Assembly (NCBI RefSeq): GCF_010119225.1
Contig: NZ_WNKF01000003.1
Location: 1 to 64,000, forward strand
DNA length: 64,000 bases
Reading direction: 5' to 3'
Source of the DNA: Cyclobacterium roseum
Lineage (GTDB): Bacteria > Bacteroidota > Bacteroidia > Cytophagales > Cyclobacteriaceae
Shown: piece by piece, positions 28,194 through 36,272 of the stretch
Layout: the number at the start of each line of letters is the position of its first letter
Numbering within the stretch: position 1 is the stretch's first letter
Notes under the pieces: generated by a model
Database searches by the model: none
The model's input: only the letters and a program-made list of their open reading frames with translations
What the model was told of the DNA's origin: nothing
Made by a program: the position numbers and the translations under genes

Positions 28194-28299
28194 GATGGTA
28201 AGAGGCAAAAATTCGAATGCTAAATATAAGGTTTCCGCCCTACTATTTCAGGAATCTGCCTGAAATTAGTATCTTCATTAGTGAACCGATTACAACATC

Positions 28300-29043
28300 A
28301 TGGATAATTTTATTTCAGGCATCCACAATTATTGCGACCGTTGGTGTGAACGATGTGTTTATACCGACAGGTGCAGGGTTTTTGCCATGGAAAAAGAGGA
28401 TCGGCAGGTAGCTGCAAATGATCCGAAATGGGAAACATCCCTGGAACCCATTGCCAAGACCCTGCAAGAAGCCATAAAACTGCTTGATAAAATGGCCAGG
28501 GAAAAGGGAATTGACCTGACAAAAACGGATCCGGAGTTTGAGAAAGAAAGGGCTGAACAAAAAACAGCGGTAGAAAAGCACCCCTTGACACAAAAATCCA
28601 TGGCTTATTTGGATCTCTCCCGGCAATGGCTGGAACAAGGACTGGTAAAGATCTGCATGGATAAAATTTTTGAGGAGGTGGAGCTGGGGATAAGAACGAT
28701 GCAGGAAGGAGAAAGGGAAATTTTGCTGCTGAGGGAAAGTCTGGAAGTAATTCGTTGGTACCATCACTTCATTGTTGTGAAAAGCCATCGGGCATTGATG
28801 GGAAAAGAGGGGGGCTATGATAAGCAGCTCCCCGAGAAGGAACGGGGTTACAATGGCACCGCCAAAATAACCCGGATTGCTATTGAACGCTCCCTGCGGG
28901 CATGGGCAACGCTCCTGGGATTCTTTGAAGAAGAGGAAAGTGCCCTATTCAGAATAATGGCGGCTCTTCAGCAAGTCCAGGCGCAATTGGAACAGACATT
29001 TCCCGATATGGATCTTTTTGCCAGGCCCGGATTTGATCAATAA
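28300..29043 (+). CDS. Hypothetical protein with N-terminal four-Cys motif
   Basis: 247 residues. The N-terminus has Cys12, Cys16, Cys19 and Cys25 (C-x3-C-x2-C-x5-C in NYCDRWCERCVYTDRC), a possible zinc or iron-sulfur site. The rest is helical and charged, with Trp/His-rich RESLEVIRWYHHFIVVKSHR and EERGYNG-like KERGYNGTAKITRIAIERSL. No named family recognised. It ends two bases from the end of egtD on the other strand and is divergent from the phnW-like gene. Confidence 0.75.
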   Translation: MDNFISGIHNYCDRWCERCVYTDRCRVFAMEKEDRQVAANDPKWETSLEPIAKTLQEAIKLLDKMAREKGIDLTKTDPEFEKERAEQKTAVEKHPLTQKSMAYLDLSRQWLEQGLVKICMDKIFEEVELGIRTMQEGEREILLLRESLEVIRWYHHFIVVKSHRALMGKEGGYDKQLPEKERGYNGTAKITRIAIERSLRAWATLLGFFEEEESALFRIMAALQQVQAQLEQTFPDMDLFARPGFDQ

Positions 29044-29045
29044 AC

Positions 29046-29978
29046 TTATACTTCAAATAAGCTGATGCTGAAATAGGATTTGCTATCGGTAAAATGATGG
29101 TCCGTACTGAAACCTGCTTGAAATCTGATCTGGTCCAGGTCTTCCAGACTGTATTTTTGTGATACCTCCATGTGAATGGGTTCAAATGCGTGAAAGCCAA
29201 CGGTATGACTAGCCACCTGTACTTTTTGCGCCACTTTACTAATCAGGTAACTTTTCGTAGCTCCGCTGATGGGATCATAACTCGCATAATGATCAAAATC
29301 AGCGGTATTGAAATTTCCATTTAATTCCCTATTGATCCTGTCCAGAAGGTTGATATTAAACTTTTTGGTGATGCCGGCGGGATCGTCATACGCTGCCAGG
29401 ATGGTTCTGGGGTGTTTTTTCAAGTCAACTCCCAGCATAAAGTAATCCCCCTTTCCCATAAAACGTTTCACAAAGCGGATAAAGCCAAGGGCTTTTTCTC
29501 CTTCAAAATTTCCAATATTGCTGCCAAGAAAAAGAATAATTTTTGGGACTTCTCTAGATGAAATTTCTTTCAGGGTTTCAAAGTAATCACCGGCAATGGG
29601 TTTGACACACAGACCGGGAAGTCTCTGCCGCATGATTTCTTCATTTACCGAAAGAATTTCGGGGGAAATATCCAGGGGAATATAGGTGACTTTCTTCTTT
29701 TCCCGGATCATGGCATCCAGAAAATATGCGGTTTTACTGCCATCTCCGGCACCAAGTTCTACTACGTCGTAGCTGGCCTGCGGGAGTTTGTTGATGATGT
29801 CTTTTGCCCGCTGTTGTAAGATTTCTGTTTCACAACCAGGGAGGTAGTATTCCGGCAGGTGCATGATTTGCTGGAATAGGGCAGAGCCTTTATCATCATA
29901 AAAGTATTTGGAAAAAAGTCTCTTGGGCTTTGATTGCAATCCCTTCAAGATATCCTTTTCAAATGTGTCTGTTGTCAT
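29046..29978 (-). CDS. egtD: L-histidine N-alpha-methyltransferase, EgtD-type
   Basis: Trimethylates histidine to hercynine, the first step to ergothioneine; 310 residues. The start at 29978 (MTTDTFEKDILKGLQSKPK) overlaps the egtB stop as ATGA; a start at 30014 would overlap egtB by 40 bases and adds no family residues. The SAM site is VVELGAGDGSKTAYFLDAM; the EgtD region PKIILFLGSNIGNFEGEKAL follows, as does the late VGFHAFEPIHMEVSQKYS. Translation is probably coupled to egtB. Confidence 0.9.
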   Translation of the reverse strand: MTTDTFEKDILKGLQSKPKRLFSKYFYDDKGSALFQQIMHLPEYYLPGCETEILQQRAKDIINKLPQASYDVVELGAGDGSKTAYFLDAMIREKKKVTYIPLDISPEILSVNEEIMRQRLPGLCVKPIAGDYFETLKEISSREVPKIILFLGSNIGNFEGEKALGFIRFVKRFMGKGDYFMLGVDLKKHPRTILAAYDDPAGITKKFNINLLDRINRELNGNFNTADFDHYASYDPISGATKSYLISKVAQKVQVASHTVGFHAFEPIHMEVSQKYSLEDLDQIRFQAGFSTDHHFTDSKSYFSISLFEV

Positions 29979-31159
29979 AGGGATTGGGCAAGTCTGATTC
30001 CAGAAAAAATCCATCGAGAGGCAGGAGCAAAGAAATTACGATAGCTTTTTCGGCTGTGTTTCGGTGCCGTGGCCACGGAGGCACCTCTCAAAACGTGTTG
30101 GTTGATCATAAATTTTCCATTGTATTCTCCCAGTGCTCCCGGGGCTTTTTGAAAACCGGGGTAGGGAAGGTAGGCACTTCCCGTCCATTCCCAGAGTTGT
30201 CCCCATGGGAATCGGTCCGCGGCCGCCTCCCACTCGAATTCCGTAGGGAGCCGCAATCCTTTCCATTCGGCAAAAGCATAGGCTTCGTACATGCTCACAT
30301 GCTGTACGGGGAGAGCGGGGTCCACGGGTATCAGTCCATTTAGCGTGTAATGGTGCCATTCTCCTTTGGTGTGGTGCCAATATAAGGGAGCTTCCAGGGT
30401 GTTTTTTTGCAGGTAATCCCATCCGTCGGCATGCCAAAGATTAAAATCCGAATAGGCACCGTCGGCGATGAATTCCATAAATTCCCCATTGGTGACCAGT
30501 TTGCTGGCAATTTGATAAGGCTCCAGAAAAACCCGGTGCCTTCCCAATTCATTATCATAACAAAAGCCATCCCCGGAGAAGCCGATTTCATAAATCCCCT
30601 CCTCCATGGGGATCCAGGATAATTCCTGGTTTTCCGCCTGCACAGCAAACGACGCTCCGTATACCGGAAAAGTGGGCTGATGGCCTAAAATGTATTTGAT
30701 ATCATACACCAGCAATTCCTGGTGTTGTTGCTCGTGATGAATGCCTAACTCCAGAATTTCCAGGACTTCGGTACCAGCCTCGCCAGAAGAAAGCAGCTCC
30801 AACACTTCCCGGGTGACATGCGATCGGAAAGCCATTATTTCCTTTACGGGAGGCCGGCTCATCAGGCCCCTGTTGGGTCGCAAAACCCGTTCGCCCGCAT
30901 TATTGTAATAGCTATTAAATAAATACGCAAAATCCCTGTCGTAAACCTTATAACCTGACTTGTACGGGCCAAGCAGAAACTGCTCAAAAAACCAGGTGGA
31001 ATGCGCCAAATGCCATTTGGGCGGGGAGACATCAACGATGGGCTGAGGCACATGGTCTTCTGCGGTCAGTGGCGCACAAATTTCCTCTGTTTTCAGTCGG
31101 CAATCCTTGAATTGTTGAAGCAGGCTTTGAAAAGTAGTTTCGGGTTGGCTTACTTTCAT
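29975..31159 (-). CDS. egtB: Ergothioneine-type sulfoxide synthase, EgtB-like
   Basis: Non-heme iron enzyme that joins a cysteine-derived thiol to hercynine using O2; about 394 residues. The N-terminal DinB-like domain supplies the three-His iron site: His in PPKWHLAHSTWFFEQF and the two in IHHEQQHQELL. The C-terminal formylglycine-generating-enzyme-like domain holds QIASKLVTNGEFMEFIADG, LRLPTEFEWEAAA, LWEWTGSAYLPYP and the final SGIRLAQ. Start chosen at MKVSQPETTF; a Met two codons earlier is equally possible. There is no egtA, egtC or egtE in the window, so the sulfur donor and the C-S lyase are not shown. Confidence 0.88.
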   Translation of the reverse strand: MKVSQPETTFQSLLQQFKDCRLKTEEICAPLTAEDHVPQPIVDVSPPKWHLAHSTWFFEQFLLGPYKSGYKVYDRDFAYLFNSYYNNAGERVLRPNRGLMSRPPVKEIMAFRSHVTREVLELLSSGEAGTEVLEILELGIHHEQQHQELLVYDIKYILGHQPTFPVYGASFAVQAENQELSWIPMEEGIYEIGFSGDGFCYDNELGRHRVFLEPYQIASKLVTNGEFMEFIADGAYSDFNLWHADGWDYLQKNTLEAPLYWHHTKGEWHHYTLNGLIPVDPALPVQHVSMYEAYAFAEWKGLRLPTEFEWEAAADRFPWGQLWEWTGSAYLPYPGFQKAPGALGEYNGKFMINQHVLRGASVATAPKHSRKSYRNFFAPASRWIFSGIRLAQSL

Positions 31160-31202
31160 TGACATACAATGATATGGTTTTTGGTTTTTCAGCGTAAAAA
31201 AC

Positions 31203-31245
31203 AAGAATAATGAAGGGAAGCGATCAAACTTCCCTTATTATTTTG
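31203..31245 (-). terminator. Terminator of the left amidohydrolase/SelA-like operon
   Basis: AATAATGAAGGGAAG and CTTCCCTTATTATT form a stem of about 14 bp around an 8-base loop; on the minus strand the tail is rich in T. It lies just after the RidA stop at 31294 and separates that operon from egtBD. Confidence 0.7.
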
Positions 31246-31293
31246 CTTTAGGGACGGATAAAAATAGTATCCTTCACCGGATAATAAAATCAA

Positions 31294-31869
31294 TTACTCA
31301 TAAAGTTCGACAATCATGTCGATTTCCACGGCGATGTTGTTGGGCAGGGAACTCATGCCGATGGCGGCACGGGCATGCTTACCCTTTTCCCCAAAAACTT
31401 CTACCATCAGGTCTGAGAAGCCGTTGATTACCTGAGAATGTTGCTTAAAGGAAGGGGCTGCATTGACCATGCCCTGGGCACGAACGATGTTTTTTACCCG
31501 ATTGAGATCACCTATTTCGGCCTTAAGCGAAGAAAGCAGGGAAATTCCCGTAAAGCGAGCCGCTTCGATACCCTGCTCCAATTCCAGATCTGCGCCTAAT
31601 TTCCCGATTACCTGAGTGCCATCGGGTCTATCCGGCCCGTGACCTGCCAGGTAAACCACATTTCCTACGGTTTTGGCTTTGAGGTAATTGGCGGTGGGTG
31701 GGTTTGGCATGATCAATTCTATGTCCAGGTCCAGGAGTCGTTGTTCCGCATCGATACCGTCTCCTGTTTGTTCCTGTACGGGGGATTCCTCCGAAACTTC
31801 CGCAACCTTTTCCTCACAGGAAAGGAGTAGCAGAAAGGCAAATGAGAGGAGTAATGCATGATTTTTCAT
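31294..31869 (-). CDS. RidA/YjgF-family lipoprotein (left operon)
   Basis: 191 residues with lipobox LLSC (Cys18), then an acidic linker to about residue 48 and a RidA domain. RidA proteins hydrolyse reactive enamine/imine products of PLP enzymes to keto acids. The catalytic Arg is kept (HARAAIGMSSLP) and the end VEIDMIVELYE is typical. A lipid-anchored RidA is unusual because the family is mostly cytosolic. It is the last gene after a SelA-like PLP enzyme, a likely source of imines. Confidence 0.9.
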   Translation of the reverse strand: MKNHALLLSFAFLLLLSCEEKVAEVSEESPVQEQTGDGIDAEQRLLDLDIELIMPNPPTANYLKAKTVGNVVYLAGHGPDRPDGTQVIGKLGADLELEQGIEAARFTGISLLSSLKAEIGDLNRVKNIVRAQGMVNAAPSFKQHSQVINGFSDLMVEVFGEKGKHARAAIGMSSLPNNIAVEIDMIVELYE

Positions 31870-31934
31870 AAGTCTGTTTGTGTTAAAAGGTGGTGAATGC
31901 AGGTTATTTTGGGCAAATGGTCAATAGAAAAACC

Positions 31935-33548
31935 TTAGGTCGCCAAGGGAGGCCCTGAGGGTACCATTATTTTCTCTTTTCGGGGGCTGTCCCCTGATTT
32001 TTTGGCTGTAAATTTTGCCGTCAGGTATTCTCCCATAAACACTTCGCCTGAGAGGGTATCTCCGCTTAGGTTACCCGTAAACATAAAGGTTACCGAATCG
32101 CCCGGTTTTCGGAAATTACTACGAAGGACCACTTTGTTTCCTTCCATGCTTCCGTAAATATCCTGGTGGGCAAAATCACTCATATGGGTGCCGTTGAGCC
32201 AGTTTCCGTCCTGCGTCAAAACCCATGTATGGGTGCTTTGGCTACTGAAAAAGGCCATTTCAACATCCCATTTTCCACTGAGGTTTGCGGTGGCCGGAGT
32301 CATGGAGTTGTCTATCGCTTTTCTTTTTTCCGACAGCGTCTGATGAATTCGGTCAGCAATCACCTTGGCTTCTCCCTCCTGCATTTGGTTAGGGCTGATG
32401 GTGATTGCCGTAAGCCCGTCCTGGTTTCGGCTGCCTACGGCGATCCGGGGAGCCGTGCGGCCAAAGCGTTCGGCTACCTCAGCACCCGTGATATGCAGAA
32501 GGTTTGGATCCCATTGAATCAGTAGCATGGGAGCCCGGTTATTCAGGCCATCAGGGAGGTTGATGGAATGCGTCACCCCTTTGATTTTGGTAGCCCGGTC
32601 GGCAATTTGGTTGAGCCATTGCATCCAGGTTTCCCATTCTTTTTCGTGGTCGCGGGTGGTCCAGGCTTCCACTGCTGCCAGCATGCCCAGCATTTCCTCC
32701 TTACCTACTTTATTGTCCCTTCCAGGGCCATGATGGGGAGAGCTCGCCTGCCAGGCAGACAGCATCAGGTCTTTTCTTCCGAGTAATAGGCCTGCGCATT
32801 GGGGGCCGCAGATGGCTTTACCCCCACTGTAGGCCACCATGGTAGCACCCCGCTCAAAATGGACACAGGGGATGGTCAGGTTTTCTGCAGCAGCGTCCAT
32901 TAAGATAGGGACCTCGTGACTTTTAGCGATTTTAGCGATGTTTTCCAGGGATAAAGGTTGGCCAGTAGCGGCTCCTCTCCCGGAAATCAAGTAGATCATG
33001 GCCGTTTTGGGACTTAGCGCCCGCTCTAATTCCTCGGGACTGTCCACCTCTACGATGGTCACGCCGATGTTTCTTACCGCATGGTCATAGACGTTTCTGG
33101 AATGGCGGGGGATGATGACCTCTGTTTTGTCCATTCCCGATAAGTCAGGTATTCGGAGGAGTTTTTCCGGATTGCCACCGGTGACACAGGCGGCCGTGGC
33201 GTGTTTCATGGCCGCTGCACAACCTGCCGTAATGATTCCGAAATCTGCTTTGGTAATTTCTGCCAGCCGCTCGCCGATGGCAAAGGCCAGCTCATCGTAT
33301 TGTACAAAATTTTTAGCGGCTGCCGCCATGGCCTGATGCACTTCCGGTCGCTCAATGGAGCCGCCGATAATGGTAAAGGTGCCGCGGCAATTGATGATGG
33401 GCTCCACGCCCAGGGAACGGTAAATGTTTTCGTCCAGGGCAAGAGGGCCGGTTGCCTTTTTTCGGTTGTCGATGAGTGGCGACATGCTCATCAGGCTTCC
33501 CCCCATGGGGAGGATTGCCAGATTTTTGATCATTTCTCTTCTATCCAT
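31935..33548 (-). CDS. Tat-exported SelA-like PLP enzyme with C-terminal beta domain
   Basis: 537 residues. The start MDRREMIKNLAILPMGGS is a twin-arginine-type signal. Residues about 35-425 match the SelA-related PLP family (the DgaE/TIGR01437 group): NCRGTFTIIGGSIERPEV, ITAGCAAAMKHATAACVTGG, PILMDAAAENLTIP (PLP-ring Asp), and YSGGKAICGPQCAG with Lys244 for the Schiff base. Residues about 430-537 form an added beta-rich domain (SGKWDVEMAFFSSQSTHTW, NLSGDTLSGEVF). Relatives are ammonia-lyases for amino-sugar acids; a selenium role is not supported here. It starts one base after the upstream amidohydrolase stop. Confidence 0.88.
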   Translation of the reverse strand: MDRREMIKNLAILPMGGSLMSMSPLIDNRKKATGPLALDENIYRSLGVEPIINCRGTFTIIGGSIERPEVHQAMAAAAKNFVQYDELAFAIGERLAEITKADFGIITAGCAAAMKHATAACVTGGNPEKLLRIPDLSGMDKTEVIIPRHSRNVYDHAVRNIGVTIVEVDSPEELERALSPKTAMIYLISGRGAATGQPLSLENIAKIAKSHEVPILMDAAAENLTIPCVHFERGATMVAYSGGKAICGPQCAGLLLGRKDLMLSAWQASSPHHGPGRDNKVGKEEMLGMLAAVEAWTTRDHEKEWETWMQWLNQIADRATKIKGVTHSINLPDGLNNRAPMLLIQWDPNLLHITGAEVAERFGRTAPRIAVGSRNQDGLTAITISPNQMQEGEAKVIADRIHQTLSEKRKAIDNSMTPATANLSGKWDVEMAFFSSQSTHTWVLTQDGNWLNGTHMSDFAHQDIYGSMEGNKVVLRSNFRKPGDSVTFMFTGNLSGDTLSGEVFMGEYLTAKFTAKKSGDSPRKEKIMVPSGPPLAT

Positions 33549-33549
33549 A

Positions 33550-34776
33550 TCACTGATAATTATAATTTTTAGCCGCCAGACCGTTCAGATCATAGACGAC
33601 CTTACCGCCTTTTATGGTCAGCTCTGTTTCCAATTTGTGTTTTCCGTTAATTCGATTCCCGCCAGCATCTACAAAGCCAAAATCGCCTTCCAGTAATTTT
33701 AACAGCGTCAAGTCCGCGACGGCTCCTTCCGTCAAATGACCCAAATCCGGCCGTTGGATGACCTGGGCCGCTTGCCAGGAGGCCCGCTGAATGACTGCTT
33801 CCAGCTCCATGCCCATGGCCAAGAATTTAGACATGACGTTCAGCATGTTTTTCATACCGGAATTCATGCTGAACCGGTGGAGGTCTGTTCCAAATGTGTG
33901 CGGTTTCAAGCCCTGCCGCAACGCCGGAATGGCCTGACTGAACCAAAACCCCGCACCGCCATGACCCACATCGAAATGGACTCCCCGTTCGTAAGCCTCC
34001 ATTACGAAAGGACGCAGTTGCCCTTGTTCATCCACAATGGGCATGCGTTCGTCAATTTCCTCAAAACTGTGGGTCAAAATATCTCCTGGCCTCATTTTTT
34101 CCAATTGCTCGGCCAGGGTATACCGGGGCAGATGGCACTCCACCAGCAAGGGTTTTTGGGCATTTCCCGAAGCTACTAATGCGTTTTCAAAGGGCAACCA
34201 CTCCGGGCCGGTGTAATGCCCTATCTTGATACCAACCAAAATATCCGGATACCGCTGAAGCATTTCCAGGGCTTTTTCCGGATCCATGTCTTGTAGGTTT
34301 TCCTGTGTTGGATGGCCGCTCATTCCGGTACCGGCAATATTTAAAAAAGCCAATACCCGGGTTTGGGAGGCATCGATCACGTTTTTTTTAAACGTTTCAA
34401 AATTCCGCCATCCGGAAGTACCGGCATCCACCACCGTGGTGACACCCGAGCGAAAGGTGAAATCATCCGGGGAAACACTGGAAAAACCATCCGCAAACGT
34501 GCGGGCTTTGCTCCCTACAAAAACATGAGTGTGAATATCTATCAATCCGGGGCTCAAAATTAATCCGGAGGCATTGATTACTTTTTTGGCCTTTTCGGCG
34601 GGAATAAAGCGAGCTACCAGGGCTATTTTCCCATCCGCTATTCCCAGGTCCATGGTGTCCTGGATCTTGTTTTTGGCATCCACCAGGTAGGTCCTTCGAA
34701 TGAGTATGTCAAAATCCTGGGCAGAAAGTGGCAACCAACATCCAATCCCCAGTATAAGTAAACACAGGTGTTTCAT
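33550..34776 (-). CDS. Exported COG3964-type amidohydrolase, divergent member
   Basis: 408 residues with a signal peptide (MKHLCLLILGIGCWLPLSAQ). The metal-binding HxH is in GLIDIHTHVFVGSKA; the probable carboxylated Lys is in ILVGIKIGHYTG; other expected ligands lie in ILTHSFEE and FGTDLHRFSMN. It differs from its three paralogues here: VFVGSKA in place of FHGT/FFGT, and VECHLPRY in place of VDFG. The family is often labelled dihydroorotase, but characterised relatives, as I recall, hydrolyse alpha-acyl(amido) carboxylates. Second gene of the left operon. Confidence 0.88.
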   Translation of the reverse strand: MKHLCLLILGIGCWLPLSAQDFDILIRRTYLVDAKNKIQDTMDLGIADGKIALVARFIPAEKAKKVINASGLILSPGLIDIHTHVFVGSKARTFADGFSSVSPDDFTFRSGVTTVVDAGTSGWRNFETFKKNVIDASQTRVLAFLNIAGTGMSGHPTQENLQDMDPEKALEMLQRYPDILVGIKIGHYTGPEWLPFENALVASGNAQKPLLVECHLPRYTLAEQLEKMRPGDILTHSFEEIDERMPIVDEQGQLRPFVMEAYERGVHFDVGHGGAGFWFSQAIPALRQGLKPHTFGTDLHRFSMNSGMKNMLNVMSKFLAMGMELEAVIQRASWQAAQVIQRPDLGHLTEGAVADLTLLKLLEGDFGFVDAGGNRINGKHKLETELTIKGGKVVYDLNGLAAKNYNYQ

Positions 34777-34789
34777 TTTTAGTAAACCA

Positions 34790-36079
34790 TTATCGGTTGC
34801 TAATCTCAGTTTCCCAGTGAGGAGCGTTGATTCCGTTCAGATCCCAGACGATTCTGCCAGCCCGTAGGGTCATTTCGGTTTCCAATCGTTGAGTTCCGTC
34901 AATTCGCATTCTACGAATATCCTGAAAGCCAAAATCTCCTTCGACCAACCGAAAAACAGCGATGTCTGCTTCCGATCCGGGGTCCAGATTTCCTAAATCC
35001 TCCCTATTGATCACCTGGGCGGGATTCCAGGTGGCCCGGAGAATGACTTCTTCCAGACTCAGTCCCATGTTCATAAATTTGGATAGTAAATTGGCCATGT
35101 CCTTAAATCCCCCATTCATACTGTCTTTATGCAGATCAGAGCTGATCACATCCGGCAAAAACCCTTGTTCTATTGCCGGTATAGCTTGTCTAAAGGAAAA
35201 AGCTCCCCCGCCATGTCCGACATCAAAACGGATCCCTCTTTCCTGTGCTTCAAAAACAAAGGGTTTCACGTTCAGATTTTCATCCACAATGGTTTCCCGG
35301 TTATTGGGGCCGTAGGAAAAGGTATGGGTGAAAATATCGCCGGGTCGCAGGTGCTGCATAAAAAGTGCTTCGATGGAATTGGGTGGCTGGTGCTCACCGA
35401 AATCAACCATGACGGGTACATTGGCCAGCTTTCCGGCTTCAACGGCTATGTCTACCTGGGTAAAATCTCCCCAATAATGCGCCGATTTAATACCTACCAG
35501 GATCTCCGGAAATAAGCGGTTGATCATGTGAGCCGTCATGGTAGGATTCATATCCATCACGTTCTGCTCCTCGAATCGGCCATACATGCCGGTGCCTACG
35601 ATATTCAGCAGTGCTAATACCCGGGTTTGCGAGCGGTCAATGGTTTGTTCTTTGAATTGACGGAAATTTCGCCATCCCGAAGAACCGGCATCTACGACGG
35701 TGGTAACTCCAGAACGAAAGGTAAACCCATCGGGAGGAAGGCTGGTCAACGCGTCGGCGATGTAGGAATCCGTATTGGTGCCATGAAAAACATGCACATG
35801 CATGTCTACCAGTCCCGGGGTAATGTACAGCCCGCTGACATCAAGCGTTTTCTTTGCAGTATTGGCAGGAATGTCCTTTTCAACCTTTAGTATGGTTTTG
35901 CCTGAGATGGCCAGGTCCATGGGTTCGTTGATCCCATTTTTCGGATCCAGCAGGTGGCCGCCTTTTAATAAAAGATCAATTTCCTGGGCCGCAACTGGAA
36001 CCGTGCCAAGCAGCAGGGTACAAGCAATGGCAAGCAGTCGATGCAGCACCAAACCAGAGAAGGATTCATAGCTAGTCAA
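34790..36079 (-). CDS. Exported COG3964-type amidohydrolase (left operon, first gene)
   Basis: 429 residues. The N-terminus (to about residue 31, ending VPVAAQ) is a signal peptide. Motifs: GLVDMHVHVFHGTNTDSYIA (HxH), TFRSGVTTVVDAGSSGWRNF, VGIKSAHYWGDF (Lys), MVDFGEHQPP, IFTHTFSYG, and ISSDLHKDSMNGG (catalytic Asp). It probably removes an acyl group from an amino or hydroxy acid in the periplasm. First gene of a four-gene operon with another amidohydrolase, a SelA-like enzyme and RidA. It is divergent from the Nramp-fold transporter gene across about 190 bp. Confidence 0.9.
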   Translation of the reverse strand: MTSYESFSGLVLHRLLAIACTLLLGTVPVAAQEIDLLLKGGHLLDPKNGINEPMDLAISGKTILKVEKDIPANTAKKTLDVSGLYITPGLVDMHVHVFHGTNTDSYIADALTSLPPDGFTFRSGVTTVVDAGSSGWRNFRQFKEQTIDRSQTRVLALLNIVGTGMYGRFEEQNVMDMNPTMTAHMINRLFPEILVGIKSAHYWGDFTQVDIAVEAGKLANVPVMVDFGEHQPPNSIEALFMQHLRPGDIFTHTFSYGPNNRETIVDENLNVKPFVFEAQERGIRFDVGHGGGAFSFRQAIPAIEQGFLPDVISSDLHKDSMNGGFKDMANLLSKFMNMGLSLEEVILRATWNPAQVINREDLGNLDPGSEADIAVFRLVEGDFGFQDIRRMRIDGTQRLETEMTLRAGRIVWDLNGINAPHWETEISNR

Positions 36080-36272
36080 TGGGCGTTGGGTTTAGATGAA
36101 CGAAGCGATAAACGTAGGTTTTTCTTTTGGGAAGTACGGAAATATTGCAAAAAAAAATGTTTTTACAAAGCCCTATTTTATTAAATGCCTGCTTACCGAC
36201 CGTTTCGCTTTTTATTAATGATAAAATTTTTCAAATTAACAGCTTGCTAACCCAAATTTACCTTGTCACTTT

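Noticed and set aside
29975-31159. OvoA (ovothiol synthase)
   Set aside because: OvoA has a fused C-terminal methyltransferase; here the protein ends after the FGE-like domain and a separate egtD follows.
33550-34776. Dihydroorotase for pyrimidine synthesis
   Set aside because: Signal peptide, four copies and the PLP/RidA context do not fit pyrC; COG3964 members are often mislabelled this way.
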